Source: Lysinibacillus louembei
Lineage (GTDB): Bacteria; Bacillota; Bacilli; Bacillales_A; Planococcaceae
Assembly: GCF_033880585.1 (NCBI RefSeq)
Contig: NZ_CP137624.1
Span: 2,453,501 to 2,517,500, forward strand
Direction of reading: 5' to 3'
DNA length: 64,000 nucleotides
Shown here: positions 25,454 through 34,230 of the stretch, piece after piece
Layout of the letters: every line of letters starts with the position of its first letter
Position numbering within the stretch: position 1 is the first letter of the stretch
Position numbers and translations under genes: made by a program
The notes under the pieces: generated by a model
The model's database searches: none
What the model was told of the DNA's origin: nothing
What the model saw: only the letters and a program-made list of their open reading frames with translations

Positions 25454-26002
25454 ATGTCATTAGCGCATGATTTTAAAATATATCAAGAAGAAATTGAATT
25501 AATAAGAGTTCAAACTCGTGTGGAATGTGATTTGTACTCCATAATTGCTTGTGTGATTAGAGAAAGAGAAAACAGTAAGGACATTTCTTTGCGAGAAGTT
25601 TCTCAACGTCGAAAAACCCAATTTTCAGAAAAAATGTGGGGAGATTCAGGGTTTGCAGACTTTGTGATATTAGAAAGAAATCAAAAATTTGATAAACCGT
25701 ACGGAGCCATTGAAGTTAAAACAATGATTAAGAATTTGAATGATAATTCACAACAGCTAAAAAATCACCTTGATTTTTATAAAAAAGTAATTTACACGAA
25801 CGGTCTCAAATGGCGATATTATGAGGTGGATAATCTTCCAAAGCCTGTATGGGAATGTGAACTTGGTGAGCTTTGTAGAAATGAAAAATGGAATGAGAGG
25901 AGCAGGGTTGAAGTACAAATTAGCAATGAGAAAATCCATTGGAATAGTGAAGAGAGCTGGGAAAAACTATTAGATGGTCTAGAAAAAATTAATTGGCGCT
26001 AA
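25454..26002 (+). CDS. PD-(D/E)XK nuclease-like protein
   Basis: A 182-residue protein. The pattern GFADFVI (Asp69) followed 17 residues later by AIEVK (Glu87-x-Lys89) is the D...ExK core of PD-(D/E)XK nucleases, close in feel to the N-terminal domain of type I restriction HsdR and to small stand-alone homologues. A helix with a Glu precedes it (about 10-40). AGCGAGGGGA precedes the ATG. No methyltransferase or helicase gene is adjacent, so it is not a standard restriction system. Function unknown. Confidence 0.6.
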   Translation: MSLAHDFKIYQEEIELIRVQTRVECDLYSIIACVIRERENSKDISLREVSQRRKTQFSEKMWGDSGFADFVILERNQKFDKPYGAIEVKTMIKNLNDNSQQLKNHLDFYKKVIYTNGLKWRYYEVDNLPKPVWECELGELCRNEKWNERSRVEVQISNEKIHWNSEESWEKLLDGLEKINWR

Positions 26003-26558
26003 GTAAGAGCGAGTTTGGGCGGTCTTTTATAATTGAAGAGTATCGATTTAAAGAATTTAATAATGAAAAAATATATCTTCCTTTACAGCGAGGCTCTCTT
26101 TTGACATTTTAAATATGGATAAAGAGTTTCAGTGTGGTTTAGAGGTGTTATAAAGTGAGGTAGGCTAGAATCTGCCTCTTAGTCATTTCCGAGGGAATAA
26201 TATATTGTCATAATTTCACCAATTTAAGGAACGATGTTTATTACTTTACCATAAAGCTAACATTGAGCCTTATCATAAGTAAGTTTTTTAGAAGAGCACT
26301 GTCCCTAATTGGAGGATAGTGCTCTTTAACTATGCGTGACAAACTTATCTAGAAGACGGTAAACAGGTTTTACTTTGGGCTTTTTAGGGTGGGGAAATTA
26401 ATGATTATATGCCAGCACTGTGTTTTAAAAAAAGAGGAGAAAACGTTGATATATCAACAATGACAAGAATCTTGTCATTGAAAAATCAGGATGTGCAAAA
26501 GCTTATCTAGTCATTTAACTAGACTTGAAATAATCTGATTTTAGAAAGGAGACGAGTT
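26003..26558 (+). other. Intergenic stretch with terminator and paired palindromes
   Basis: No gene is visible. A hairpin AAGAGCACT (26292-26300) with AGTGCTCTT (26318-26326) is a terminator. Two adjacent palindromes lie before the XRE gene: GTTGATATATCAAC (26445-26458) and CAATGACAAGA-A-TCTTGTCATTG (26458-26480). Further inverted repeats TCTAGT/ACTAGA and AAAATCAG/CTGATTTT are nested between 26482 and 26542. Confidence 0.6.
26445..26480. promoter_or_regulatory. Abutting palindromes, possible XRE operators
   Basis: A 14-bp perfect palindrome shares its last base with an 11-bp-arm palindrome centred at 26469. Placed about 80-110 bp upstream of a helix-turn-helix gene, they may be autoregulatory operators. 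No matching half-sites were seen elsewhere in the window. Confidence 0.4.
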
Positions 26559-27239
26559 ATGAATTTATCTGGAAAAATAAAAAAAATAAGAGTAGAAAAT
26601 AAGCTAACTCAAGAGCAATTAGCTGAAAAATTGCAAGTATCGAGATCCACTATATCAAGCTGGGAAACAGGGAGGAGTTATCCTGATTTAGAAATGGTTA
26701 TTGTCATTTGTGACTGCTTTAATGTTTCTTTAGATTTTTTATTAAGAGAGGATGAGGAAATGGTGCGAAAATTGAATTTCGGAATGAAACAAAAAAGAAT
26801 ATTAATAGGGTTAGTATTTATTTTAGCAGCATTGTTAATTAATACATTAGTAAGCACGACATCATTTCAAGCGAATATGAAAAATTTGGAAATAACTAAC
26901 ATTAATCTAATTCGGGATGTAAGTTATAATGGAGAAAATCCATATAAAGATTGGAATACAACAATTAATTTAGATATGAAATCTAAAAATATATTTTTTA
27001 AACCTGTAGCGAATGAGCTATTAGTTTTCAATGATAATGGGAATTTAACCATACAAGCAAATTGGTCATTTAGCATATTTAACATATTTGATACACAGCG
27101 AACTGTTCAAGCTGACCAGTCTGTTTTAATTAATAGTGACGTATCAAATGATGCTATTACATTGAAATTGCGTGGAGATAAATCGGATAAATCCATTCCA
27201 TTTCAAGTATCTAATATCATTAACCTGTCTAAAAATTAG
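26559..27239 (+). CDS. XRE-family regulator with C-terminal membrane anchor
   Basis: Residues 5-60 are a Cro/CI-type helix-turn-helix (KLTQEQLAEKLQVSRSTISSWE). A linker is followed by one membrane helix (about 79-98, ILIGLVFILAALLINTLV) and an outer domain of about 125 residues rich in Asn and beta-type sequence. Such membrane-bound XRE proteins are widespread in Firmicutes but poorly understood. AGAAAGGAGA precedes the ATG. Two palindromes upstream may be its operators. It ends the accessory block just before the infC promoter. Confidence 0.85.
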   Translation: MNLSGKIKKIRVENKLTQEQLAEKLQVSRSTISSWETGRSYPDLEMVIVICDCFNVSLDFLLREDEEMVRKLNFGMKQKRILIGLVFILAALLINTLVSTTSFQANMKNLEITNINLIRDVSYNGENPYKDWNTTINLDMKSKNIFFKPVANELLVFNDNGNLTIQANWSFSIFNIFDTQRTVQADQSVLINSDVSNDAITLKLRGDKSDKSIPFQVSNIINLSKN

Positions 27240-27266
27240 GAATGGAGAATAAGCTAATATTTTTTA

Positions 27267-27295
27267 TTGACATTCAAAATCCCCCATGCTATTAT
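27267..27295 (+). promoter_or_regulatory. infC operon promoter
   Basis: TTGACA (27267-27272), 17-bp spacer, TATTAT (27290-27295): near-consensus sigma-A promoter. Confidence 0.8.
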
Positions 27296-27302
27296 AAATA
27301 AG

Positions 27303-27470
27303 GTTAATAAATACAAAGTTTGTGGTTGAAGTAGAGGCTGCCCGCTTCTCACCTGATGTTCGACGCATTTTAGTAGTTGACAGGTTTGACACGTTGAATT
27401 GTTATACGTATGAGTACGTATGCACATATAGCGGGCGGACATCTTCTACAATGTCCGTCCTTTTTTTGTG
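27303..27470 (+). promoter_or_regulatory. L20-type leader/attenuator of infC-rpmI-rplT
   Basis: A long untranslated leader with a strong intrinsic terminator: GGGCGGACAT (27433-27442) pairs with ATGTCCGTCC (27451-27460) followed by seven T. The position before infC-rpmI-rplT matches the known autoregulatory L20 leader of low-GC Gram-positives, where ribosomal protein L20 binds and promotes termination. The L20-binding fold itself was not traced here. Confidence 0.75.
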
Positions 27471-27560
27471 GATAAACGTAAAAGATGTACCGTTCAACCG
27501 GGTAAGAGTACTTGCTCAAACCATGTATTTGTTCGCGACACTACTTGGAGGTGGATTATT

Positions 27561-28079
27561 ATTAGCAAAGACATGTATGTAAACGAAGGCATTCGCGCGC
27601 GTGAACTTCGTCTTATCGACCATAATGGTGACCAACTTGGTGTGAAAACACGCAATGAGGCGCTTGAAATTGCCGCTCGTGTAAACTTGGATCTTGTCCT
27701 TGTGGCTCCTCAAGCCAAGCCGCCAGTCGCACGTATCATGGACTATGGTAAATTTAAGTTCGAACAGCAAAAGAAAGATCGCGAAATTCGTAAAAATCAA
27801 AAGGTCATCGTGATGAAAGAGGTTCGTTTGAGCCCAACAATCGATGAGCATGATTACCAAACGAAGCTACGTGCAGCAATTAAGTTCCTTGAAAAAGGAG
27901 ACAAAGTAAAAGCAAGCATTCGCTTTAAAGGTCGTGCGATTACACACAAAGAAATTGGTCAACGTGTGTTAGATCGCTTTGCTGAAGCTTGTGCCGAAGT
28001 TGCAACGGTTGAACAAAAACCGAAAATGGATGGCCGCAGCATGTTTTTAGTTCTTCAACCAAAGAACGAAAAACAATAA
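27561..28079 (+). CDS. infC: Translation initiation factor IF-3
   Basis: Binds the 30S subunit and checks initiator pairing. Start choice: GGAGGTGG (27547-27554) stands six bases before ATT at 27561, giving [15 protein letters not shown] after the initiator Met, exactly the Bacillus IF-3 N-terminus. AUU starts are a conserved feature of infC that permits autoregulation by IF-3. The result is 172 residues, the family norm. Earlier in-frame starts would fall between the attenuator and this ribosome-binding site. First gene of the infC-rpmI-rplT operon. Confidence 0.96.
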   Translation: MSKDMYVNEGIRARELRLIDHNGDQLGVKTRNEALEIAARVNLDLVLVAPQAKPPVARIMDYGKFKFEQQKKDREIRKNQKVIVMKEVRLSPTIDEHDYQTKLRAAIKFLEKGDKVKASIRFKGRAITHKEIGQRVLDRFAEACAEVATVEQKPKMDGRSMFLVLQPKNEKQ

Positions 28080-28111
28080 TATTTAGTATTTAGTTTAGGA
28101 GGAAATTCGAC

Positions 28112-28312
28112 ATGCCAAAAATGAAAACTCACCGTGGCGCTGCTAAGCGTTTCAAAAAAACGGGTACTGGAAAATTAAAATTTGACCGTGCTTATGGTAG
28201 CCACTTATTTGCTAACAAATCAACTAAGCAAAAGCGTCACTTACGTAAAGCGAAAGTCGCTACTTCAGGCGATTTCAAACGTATCCGTTCATTATTAACT
28301 TACATGAAATAA
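28112..28312 (+). CDS. rpmI: Ribosomal protein bL35
   Basis: A 66-residue very basic protein with the family start [26 protein letters not shown] precedes the ATG. Second gene of the infC-rpmI-rplT operon, part of the 50S subunit. Confidence 0.98.
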   Translation: MPKMKTHRGAAKRFKKTGTGKLKFDRAYGSHLFANKSTKQKRHLRKAKVATSGDFKRIRSLLTYMK

Positions 28313-28365
28313 TCACAATTGAACAGTCAGGTTCAAATCTAAAATAATCTATTCGAAAGAATTAG

Positions 28366-28740
<375 letters not shown>

Positions 28741-28822
28741 GAATCGAATTTCTTTGATTTAAAAATTAGCATTGCAAATAAGCTTGTACTTTGTATTTCT
28801 GCATCGAAAGTGTCAGCGACAG

Positions 28823-28848
28823 AAGCAAAAAACGCACAAGCTAAATAA
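28823..28848 (+). repeat. Short duplicate of the rplT 3' end
   Basis: GCAAAAAACGCACAAGCTAAATAA here mirrors GCAAAAAATGCACAAGCTAAATAA at the end of rplT; the frame reads EAKNAQAK then stop. Upstream (SKVSAT) it diverges from RplT. It sits between rplT and its terminator. Confidence 0.7.
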
Positions 28849-28855
28849 TGAATAC

Positions 28856-28884
28856 AGACTGGTGGGTATCCATCAGTCTTTTTT
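28856..28884 (+). terminator. Terminator of the infC operon
   Basis: AGACTGGTGG (28856-28865) pairs with CCATCAGTCT (28870-28879), followed by six T. Confidence 0.85.
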
Positions 28885-28902
28885 CTTGTATGGGGTGAAA
28901 AA

Positions 28903-29172
28903 ATGAAAATAGAATTTGCTGCACTTGCATATGTAGCAGTCATGTCGCTTATCCTTTGCATACTGATGTATCGTGATAAGGCAAAAGCAACGAAAAAAGA
29001 GTGGCGTATTGCAGAAAAAACATTATTTAGCGTAGCCATTTTAGGTGGGGCAATTGGTGGTGTGCTTGGCATGTATTTATTCCGTCATAAAACGCGCCAC
29101 AATTCCTTTGCATTTGGCTTTCCATTGCTTGCAGCCTTACAAATTTACGTGCTTGTTACATTATTGAAGTAA
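28903..29172 (+). CDS. ysdA: DUF1294 membrane protein (YsdA)
   Basis: An 89-residue protein with three membrane helices and the DUF1294 signature GGAIGGVLGMYLFRHKTRH near residues 49-67. GGGGTGAA precedes the ATG. Follows rplT as in B. subtilis. Function unknown. Confidence 0.9.
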   Translation: MKIEFAALAYVAVMSLILCILMYRDKAKATKKEWRIAEKTLFSVAILGGAIGGVLGMYLFRHKTRHNSFAFGFPLLAALQIYVLVTLLK

Positions 29173-29179
29173 TATAAAA

Positions 29180-29220
29180 AGAAAGTAGTCAAGCTTATAG
29201 ATGCTCGCTACTTTCTTCTT
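29180..29220. terminator. Bidirectional terminator between ysdA and ysdB
   Basis: AGAAAGTAG (29180-29188) pairs with CTACTTTCT (29208-29216), reaching into the last codons of ysdB. Confidence 0.7.
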
Positions 29221-29593
29221 TCATTAACTGTTCAATTGGATTTTTCCAGCTAATTTTTGCATTTGGATAGCTCATTTTAATTTCTTTTTCTAAATATAAA
29301 AAATCGCTTTTCGTCAATCCTTGTAGCTTCATCGTATCATGGACAAAGACAAAAATCGAAATAACTTCAAATGCATCCTCTGTTGCCCCTAAATATTTTT
29401 CACCTTCAAAAAGTGCTCCTTTATAAGAAATAAAGAAATTTTTGCGCACGTTTTTTACATCATCATAAAAATAATATTGCCCGTTTTCATAAGCTTCATC
29501 TAGCTTGCGTTTCGGATCGATCAGATAGCGAACTCCTTTATAAAATATGTAAATAACCACAACTAAAATTAGCACTCGAAGTAGAAGAGCCAT
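29195..29593 (-). CDS. ysdB: YsdB family protein
   Basis: A 132-residue protein with one N-terminal membrane helix (about 5-20) and the YsdB pattern LIDPKRKLDEA, then KNFFISYKGALFEGEKYLG. In B. subtilis ysdB is linked to the SigW pathway. The ATG follows GGGGGAA. Oriented against ysdA here. Confidence 0.85.
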   Translation of the reverse strand: MALLLRVLILVVVIYIFYKGVRYLIDPKRKLDEAYENGQYYFYDDVKNVRKNFFISYKGALFEGEKYLGATEDAFEVISIFVFVHDTMKLQGLTKSDFLYLEKEIKMSYPNAKISWKNPIEQLMKEESSEHL

Positions 29594-29660
29594 GAAAAGT
29601 TCCCCCTTGTTAGTCCATAGTCCCTCCTATACGAATGAGTTACGTAAAAGGTTTCATTTT

Positions 29661-30596
29661 TTATAAAAAATTTTTTAATAATGCTAATTGCTGTTGCTGC
29701 CTCATATAAATATTCTGTGCTTCTTCTATTGAGACAGTGGTAAAGCGGATTTTCGCTAATGGTTGAAGCTGTGCGAGCTTTGGTAAATCCGCTTGAATCA
29801 CTTGTGCAATTTTTGGATACCCACCTGTTGTTTGGCAATCTGCCATTAACACAATCGGCTGCCCGCTAGGTGGTACTTGAATAGTACCGAATGTAACCGC
29901 CTCGGAAATTAAATCCTTTTGCAGCGAGCGTGTTAAGCACATATCGCTTTGTAGCCGATAACCCATGCGATCAGCATCTGTTGATAATTGAAAAGCTGTC
30001 GATAAAAAGAACTCTTGGCTTTCCTTTGTAAAGGCTTGCCACTCTGTTCCCTCTGTTATACGAATCGTTACATCATTAGAAAACTCGATAAAATGCTCTG
30101 GCTTCACAAAATAATTTGTACGTCTAGCATCGCTTGCTCTGATTGGCAACACATCCCCCTTTTGTAGAGCACGACCGTGAAAGCCGCCTATTTTTGCGCG
30201 CAAATAAGTACTGCGGCTACCTAAAATGCCAGGTACTTGCAAGCCATGCTTGACGGCAATATAGCCTCTAGCACCAATTGTAGCGGTTGCACATTGCAAA
30301 ACACTTCCTGCCTTCACGGAAACAGGGCGCCACATAGGGCAAGGCTTATCGTTTAACAGTGGCAGGAAATTGGCACCAGTAATTGCGATGACCGTATCTA
30401 CATCAAAGCGTAAAGTAGGGCCAATCATCGTTATTTCGATAGCTGCTTTATTTTCTTGCTGTAGTAATAATTGCCCGATGTGATAAGATAACCTATCCAT
30501 TGCACCGCTCACGATAACCCCATATTGCTGGCTAGCATAGCGCCCGCCATCTTGCAAGGTTGAAAAAAGTCCTGGTTTTATTACTGTAATCGTCAT
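29661..30596 (-). CDS. pxpC: 5-oxoprolinase subunit C (biotin-dependent carboxyltransferase-like)
   Basis: KipA/PxpC family. With PxpA and PxpB it forms the ATP-dependent 5-oxoprolinase that opens pyroglutamate to glutamate, a damage-clearance reaction. Family marks include KPGLFSTLQDGGR (about 6-18), GAMD, GRALQKGD and the C-terminal CQTTGGYP. The ATG at 30596 follows GGAGGGA and overlaps the pxpB stop (ATGA), so it is preferred over the ATG 15 bases upstream. About 311 residues. Confidence 0.92.
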   Translation of the reverse strand: MTITVIKPGLFSTLQDGGRYASQQYGVIVSGAMDRLSYHIGQLLLQQENKAAIEITMIGPTLRFDVDTVIAITGANFLPLLNDKPCPMWRPVSVKAGSVLQCATATIGARGYIAVKHGLQVPGILGSRSTYLRAKIGGFHGRALQKGDVLPIRASDARRTNYFVKPEHFIEFSNDVTIRITEGTEWQAFTKESQEFFLSTAFQLSTDADRMGYRLQSDMCLTRSLQKDLISEAVTFGTIQVPPSGQPIVLMADCQTTGGYPKIAQVIQADLPKLAQLQPLAKIRFTTVSIEEAQNIYMRQQQQLALLKNFL

Positions 30597-31291
30597 ATGA
30601 AATCCCTCCATTGCTGTGCAGAGATAGCTCGGAAACGTATGCGGTCTCCAGCCTGTAAATAGGTCGGTGGGTATTGCTCAGGCAAAAATAGTCGCTGGGG
30701 TGTTCTCCCGATAATTTGCCAGCCGCCCGGTGTTTCGAAAGGATAGACCCCTGTTTGCTGTCCACCAATCCCGACAGAGCCTGCTGGGATTGTTAAACGG
30801 GGTACTTCTTTGCGAGGTGTGGCAATGGTTTCGTCCAGCCCTCCTAAAAAAGCAAAGCCAGGTGCAAAGCCGAGCATATAAACAATATATTGCTGTGAGC
30901 TATGGCGTTCAATAATTTCCTCTTCTGATAACCCATGATAGCTCGCAACAAAGGCTAAATCGGGTCCGTATTCACCACCATATACAACAGGAATATCAAT
31001 TAAGCGACGCGTGGATAAATCATGCTGCTCATTTTTCGTCAGCAAGCTTTGCAAATAGGTAACAATGCTTTCATAAATCGTTTGTGAAGGTTTGCGCACG
31101 ACTTGCATCACATCATAATAAATACAAATCGATGTATAACTTGGGACCGCTTCAATCATCCCTTGAAATGGCTGCTCTTCAATCGTTTTATGAAAATGCT
31201 GGATTTCTTGATGTGTTGTAATGGAAATGCTATCACCAAAAACGATCAGCAGTGCGCAATCATTTAAAGGTTTAAAGGTAATATGCGTCAA
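30593..31291 (-). CDS. pxpB: 5-oxoprolinase subunit B (KipI family)
   Basis: KipI/PxpB family carboxyltransferase-like subunit; conserved IPVVYGGEYGPDL, YMLGFAPGFAFLGG and TPGGWQIIGRTP motifs are all present. The start is taken as TTG at 31291 because GGAGGT precedes it; an ATG at 31306 lies upstream of that site. Translationally coupled to pxpC by ATGA. Divergent from pxpA, whereas many genomes have all three in one direction. Confidence 0.92.
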   Translation of the reverse strand: MTHITFKPLNDCALLIVFGDSISITTHQEIQHFHKTIEEQPFQGMIEAVPSYTSICIYYDVMQVVRKPSQTIYESIVTYLQSLLTKNEQHDLSTRRLIDIPVVYGGEYGPDLAFVASYHGLSEEEIIERHSSQQYIVYMLGFAPGFAFLGGLDETIATPRKEVPRLTIPAGSVGIGGQQTGVYPFETPGGWQIIGRTPQRLFLPEQYPPTYLQAGDRIRFRAISAQQWRDFI

Positions 31292-31309
31292 TATAATAAC
31301 CTCCATGAA

Positions 31310-31338
31310 TTGTGTGTGTGCCTGGCACTTATTATAAT
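31310..31338 (+). promoter_or_regulatory. pxpA promoter
   Basis: TTGTGT (31310-31315), 17-bp spacer, TATAAT (31333-31338), in the short divergent gap between pxpB and pxpA. Confidence 0.7.
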
Positions 31339-31360
31339 AGAAACAAGGAGAGGATAATAG

Positions 31361-32119
31361 ATGTATAAAGTAGATATAAATTGCGATTTAGGTGAAGGCT
31401 TTGGCAATTATCGATTAGGTGAAGCGGAGGAAATACTGCAATATATCACTTCAGTCAACATTGCCTGTGGCTTTCATGCAGGTGACCCGGCAGTGATGCG
31501 TGAAACGATTAAATTAGCGTTACAATATGATGTGAAAATTGGTGCACATCCTGGTCTGCCTGATTTAGTTGGCTTTGGCCGGCGTGAAATGGCGATTTCA
31601 CCGCAGGAAGCATACGATATGGTTGTCTATCAAATCGGTGCATTGCAAGCATTTTTAACAACAATGCATGCACAAATGCAGCATGTAAAGCCACATGGTG
31701 CTTTATATAATATGGCAACGAAAAATCAAGCGTTAGCAGAGGCGGTTGCCCAAGCTGTTTACGATGTTTCACCAAAGTTAATTTTATTTGGCTTAGCTTC
31801 AAGTGCTTTAACAGAAGCGGGAGAAAAAATCGGTTTACAAACAGCACACGAGGTGTTTGCGGATCGTACGTATCAGTCAGATGGCACGCTTACGTCACGC
31901 AATGAGCCAAACGCGCTCATTACAAGTGGGGAGCAGGCGGTGCAACAAATTGTGCAAATGGTGAAGCATGGCAAGGTGACATCACAGCAAGGAATAGATG
32001 TTGTGCTGCGTGCAGATACGATTTGTTTACATGGGGATGGTGAGCATGCAGTGCAATTTGCACAATTAGTACAGCAGAAATTGTTGGCTGAGCAAATTGT
32101 CGTAAAAGCATTTCAATGA
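31361..32119 (+). CDS. pxpA: 5-oxoprolinase subunit A (LamB/YcsF family)
   Basis: The 252-residue LamB/YcsF fold subunit of 5-oxoprolinase, starting [19 protein letters not shown] with [11 protein letters not shown] near residues 38-48 and VKPHGALYN near 109-117. AAGGAGAGG precedes the ATG. Faces pxpBC across a shared regulatory gap, so the enzyme would need both units. Confidence 0.95.
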   Translation: MYKVDINCDLGEGFGNYRLGEAEEILQYITSVNIACGFHAGDPAVMRETIKLALQYDVKIGAHPGLPDLVGFGRREMAISPQEAYDMVVYQIGALQAFLTTMHAQMQHVKPHGALYNMATKNQALAEAVAQAVYDVSPKLILFGLASSALTEAGEKIGLQTAHEVFADRTYQSDGTLTSRNEPNALITSGEQAVQQIVQMVKHGKVTSQQGIDVVLRADTICLHGDGEHAVQFAQLVQQKLLAEQIVVKAFQ

Positions 32120-32128
32120 AATGTTTTC

Positions 32129-32158
32129 TTTTCATCGGAAGCGTTTTCACGTTATAAT
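32129..32158 (+). promoter_or_regulatory. ysdC promoter with a cre-like site
   Basis: TATAAT at 32153-32158 has TTTTCA 18 bp upstream. TCGGAAGCGTTTTCA (32135-32149) fits the CcpA cre consensus with one mismatch and would block this promoter. A weak but readable site. Confidence 0.4.
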
Positions 32159-32189
32159 AAAAGGGCAGTATATTTAGGAGGTCGGAATA

Positions 32190-33278
32190 ATGACACAATT
32201 AGATGCAACATTACAAATGTTGAAGGATTTAACGGATGCAAATGGTATCCCAGGAAATGAGCGTGCACCACGTGAAGTGATGAAAAAATACATAGCACCT
32301 TTTGCTGATGAAATGGAAACAGATAATTTAGGCAGCTTAATCGCCAAAAAAGTAGGTGATACGAACGGACCAAAAATTATGGTTTCAGGACACTTAGATG
32401 AAATCGGCTTAATGGTAACAAAAATTGATGATAAAGGCTTTATTAGCTTCCAAACAGTTGGCGGCTGGTGGGGGCAAGTGATGCTTGCACAGCGCATGAC
32501 GATTACAACACGCAGCGGTGAAGAAATTATCGGTGTTATCGGTTCAAAGCCACCACATATTTTGCCTGCGGAAGTACGCAAAAAGCCAGTGGATATTAAA
32601 GATATGTTTATCGATGTTGGCGCTACTTCAAAAGAAGAGGCGATGGAATGGGGCATTCGTCCAGGTGATATGATTACACCATATTTCGAATTCCACGTGA
32701 TGAAAAATGACAAGCATCTATTAGCGAAAGCATGGGATAACCGTATCGGCTGTGCAATTGCCATTGATGTATTGCGTGCATTAAAGGATGAAAAGCATCC
32801 CAATATCGTATACGGTGTAGGTAGCGTACAAGAGGAAATCGGTTTACGTGGTGCAAAAACAGCGACACATAAAATTCAACCAGATATCGGCTTTGCGGTA
32901 GATGTAGGTATCGCAGGGGATACACCAGGGGTAACACCAAAGGAATCGACATCGAAAATGGGCGCAGGTCCACAAATCGTCATCTATGATGCATCAATGG
33001 TTGCACATAGCGGTTTACGTGACTTTGTACTAGATGTAGCAGAAGAAAATAACATTCCTTACCAATTTGAAACAATCGCAGGTGGCGGTACAGATGCTGG
33101 GGCAATTCATATTACAGCGAACGGTGTACCATCGCTTGCAATTGGTGTAGCAACGCGCTATATTCATTCACATGCTGGGATTTTACACCGTGATGACTAT
33201 GAAAATGCGGTGAAATTAATCGTTGAAGTAATTAAAAAATTAGACCGTGATACAGTGAATCAAATTATTTTTGAATAA
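32190..33278 (+). CDS. ysdC: M42 family metallopeptidase (YsdC)
   Basis: Cytoplasmic dinuclear-zinc aminopeptidase of the M42/glutamyl aminopeptidase type. SGHLDEIG contains ligands His68 and Asp70; [16 protein letters not shown] (catalytic Glu pair) and a C-terminal YIHSHAG complete the active site. 362 residues, normal. AGGAGG precedes the ATG. Matches ysdC by position. Confidence 0.95.
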   Translation: MTQLDATLQMLKDLTDANGIPGNERAPREVMKKYIAPFADEMETDNLGSLIAKKVGDTNGPKIMVSGHLDEIGLMVTKIDDKGFISFQTVGGWWGQVMLAQRMTITTRSGEEIIGVIGSKPPHILPAEVRKKPVDIKDMFIDVGATSKEEAMEWGIRPGDMITPYFEFHVMKNDKHLLAKAWDNRIGCAIAIDVLRALKDEKHPNIVYGVGSVQEEIGLRGAKTATHKIQPDIGFAVDVGIAGDTPGVTPKESTSKMGAGPQIVIYDASMVAHSGLRDFVLDVAEENNIPYQFETIAGGGTDAGAIHITANGVPSLAIGVATRYIHSHAGILHRDDYENAVKLIVEVIKKLDRDTVNQIIFE

Positions 33279-33285
33279 AATTGTC

Positions 33286-33324
33286 AGGTAGAAATATTCG
33301 AGAGTGAATATTTCTACCTTTTTT
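33286..33324 (+). terminator. ysdC terminator
   Basis: A perfect 14-bp stem, AGGTAGAAATATTC (33286-33299) with GAATATTTCTACCT (33306-33319), then six T. Confidence 0.9.
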
Positions 33325-33343
33325 CAAAAGAAAGGAGAGCACA

Positions 33344-34078
33344 ATGGTTTGGATAATTATTGCCGCAGTTTTGGTATTTTTAGGCTTTGCAGTGCATAAA
33401 TTTAAATGGTATTTTCTTATTTCAGGCTATAATACGATGTCGAAGGAACAGAAGAAACATGTAGATATAGAAGGGCTCAGCCGCTTTATTGGTCGCTATA
33501 TGTACGGCATCGCATTATTATTTTTAGCGTTAGGAGCTGCTGATAGGTTCGGCTATCATCGCTTGATGACGCCGCTTATTATTGTTTTAATTATTTCAGC
33601 GATTGTGATTGTAATTAAATCTCAAAAATTCAATCATAATATCATGGATGAGCATGGTAAATTGAAAAAAGGTGCAGGCAAACAACTAAAAAAACCTGCT
33701 ATTATTTTAGCTGTTACATTCGTCGGTGTTGCAATTTTAATCTATTTTTCATTACAGCAAACATCTATCATCGCAACAGAGCAGCAGCTTGAAGTGAAAG
33801 GAGTGTATGGCAATGAATATGGGTGGAAAAATATACAGCAGTTAGAATTAATCGAAACGTTACCAGAAATTGCGGTGCGCACAAACGGCTCGGCAGTTGG
33901 TACAAAGCTCAAAGGACACTTTAAGCTGGAAAATGGCGAGAAAGCAAAATTGTTTGTTGATAAAAGTAAGCCGCCATTTATTCGTTTTGTTGCAGATGAT
34001 CAAATTGTTATTTTTAATTTAGCTTCAAGCGAGGAAACAAGGGCAATGTATGAAACGATGCAGCGCTATGTGAAATAA
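33344..34078 (+). CDS. DUF3784-like membrane protein with outer PH-like domain
   Basis: A 244-residue protein. The N-terminal 95 residues have three membrane helices with the DUF3784 signature LISGYNTMSKEQKKHVDIEGL near 26-46. A fourth helix (about 120-140) is followed by a beta-rich segment (150-240) that resembles the small PH-like domain often found with such proteins. AAAGGAGAGC precedes the ATG. Function unknown. It has its own terminator (34076-34106). Confidence 0.75.
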   Translation: MVWIIIAAVLVFLGFAVHKFKWYFLISGYNTMSKEQKKHVDIEGLSRFIGRYMYGIALLFLALGAADRFGYHRLMTPLIIVLIISAIVIVIKSQKFNHNIMDEHGKLKKGAGKQLKKPAIILAVTFVGVAILIYFSLQQTSIIATEQQLEVKGVYGNEYGWKNIQQLELIETLPEIAVRTNGSAVGTKLKGHFKLENGEKAKLFVDKSKPPFIRFVADDQIVIFNLASSEETRAMYETMQRYVK

Positions 34079-34106
34079 ACGTGTTGAATAGACACGTTTA
34101 TTTTTT
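34076..34106 (+). terminator. Terminator after the DUF3784 gene
   Basis: TAAACGTGT (34076-34084) pairs with ACACGTTTA (34092-34100) and six T follow; the stem includes the stop codon. Confidence 0.85.
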
Positions 34107-34166
34107 GAAAAACAATGTATATTTATCGAAAGTTTTAAATAAATATTAAAAAACATAAAAATACAC

Positions 34167-34195
34167 TTGATTTTATATTTATTCATACGTATAAT
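34167..34195 (+). promoter_or_regulatory. argF promoter
   Basis: TTGATT (34167-34172), 17-bp spacer, TATAAT (34190-34195). The flanking AT-rich segment (TTCAT-N7-ATGAA at 34182-34198, CATAAAAATACA upstream) could contain ArgR/AhrC boxes, but the match is loose. Confidence 0.65.
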
Positions 34196-34230
34196 GAAAA
34201 CAACATAAAGTTACAGAGGTGCGTATAAAT

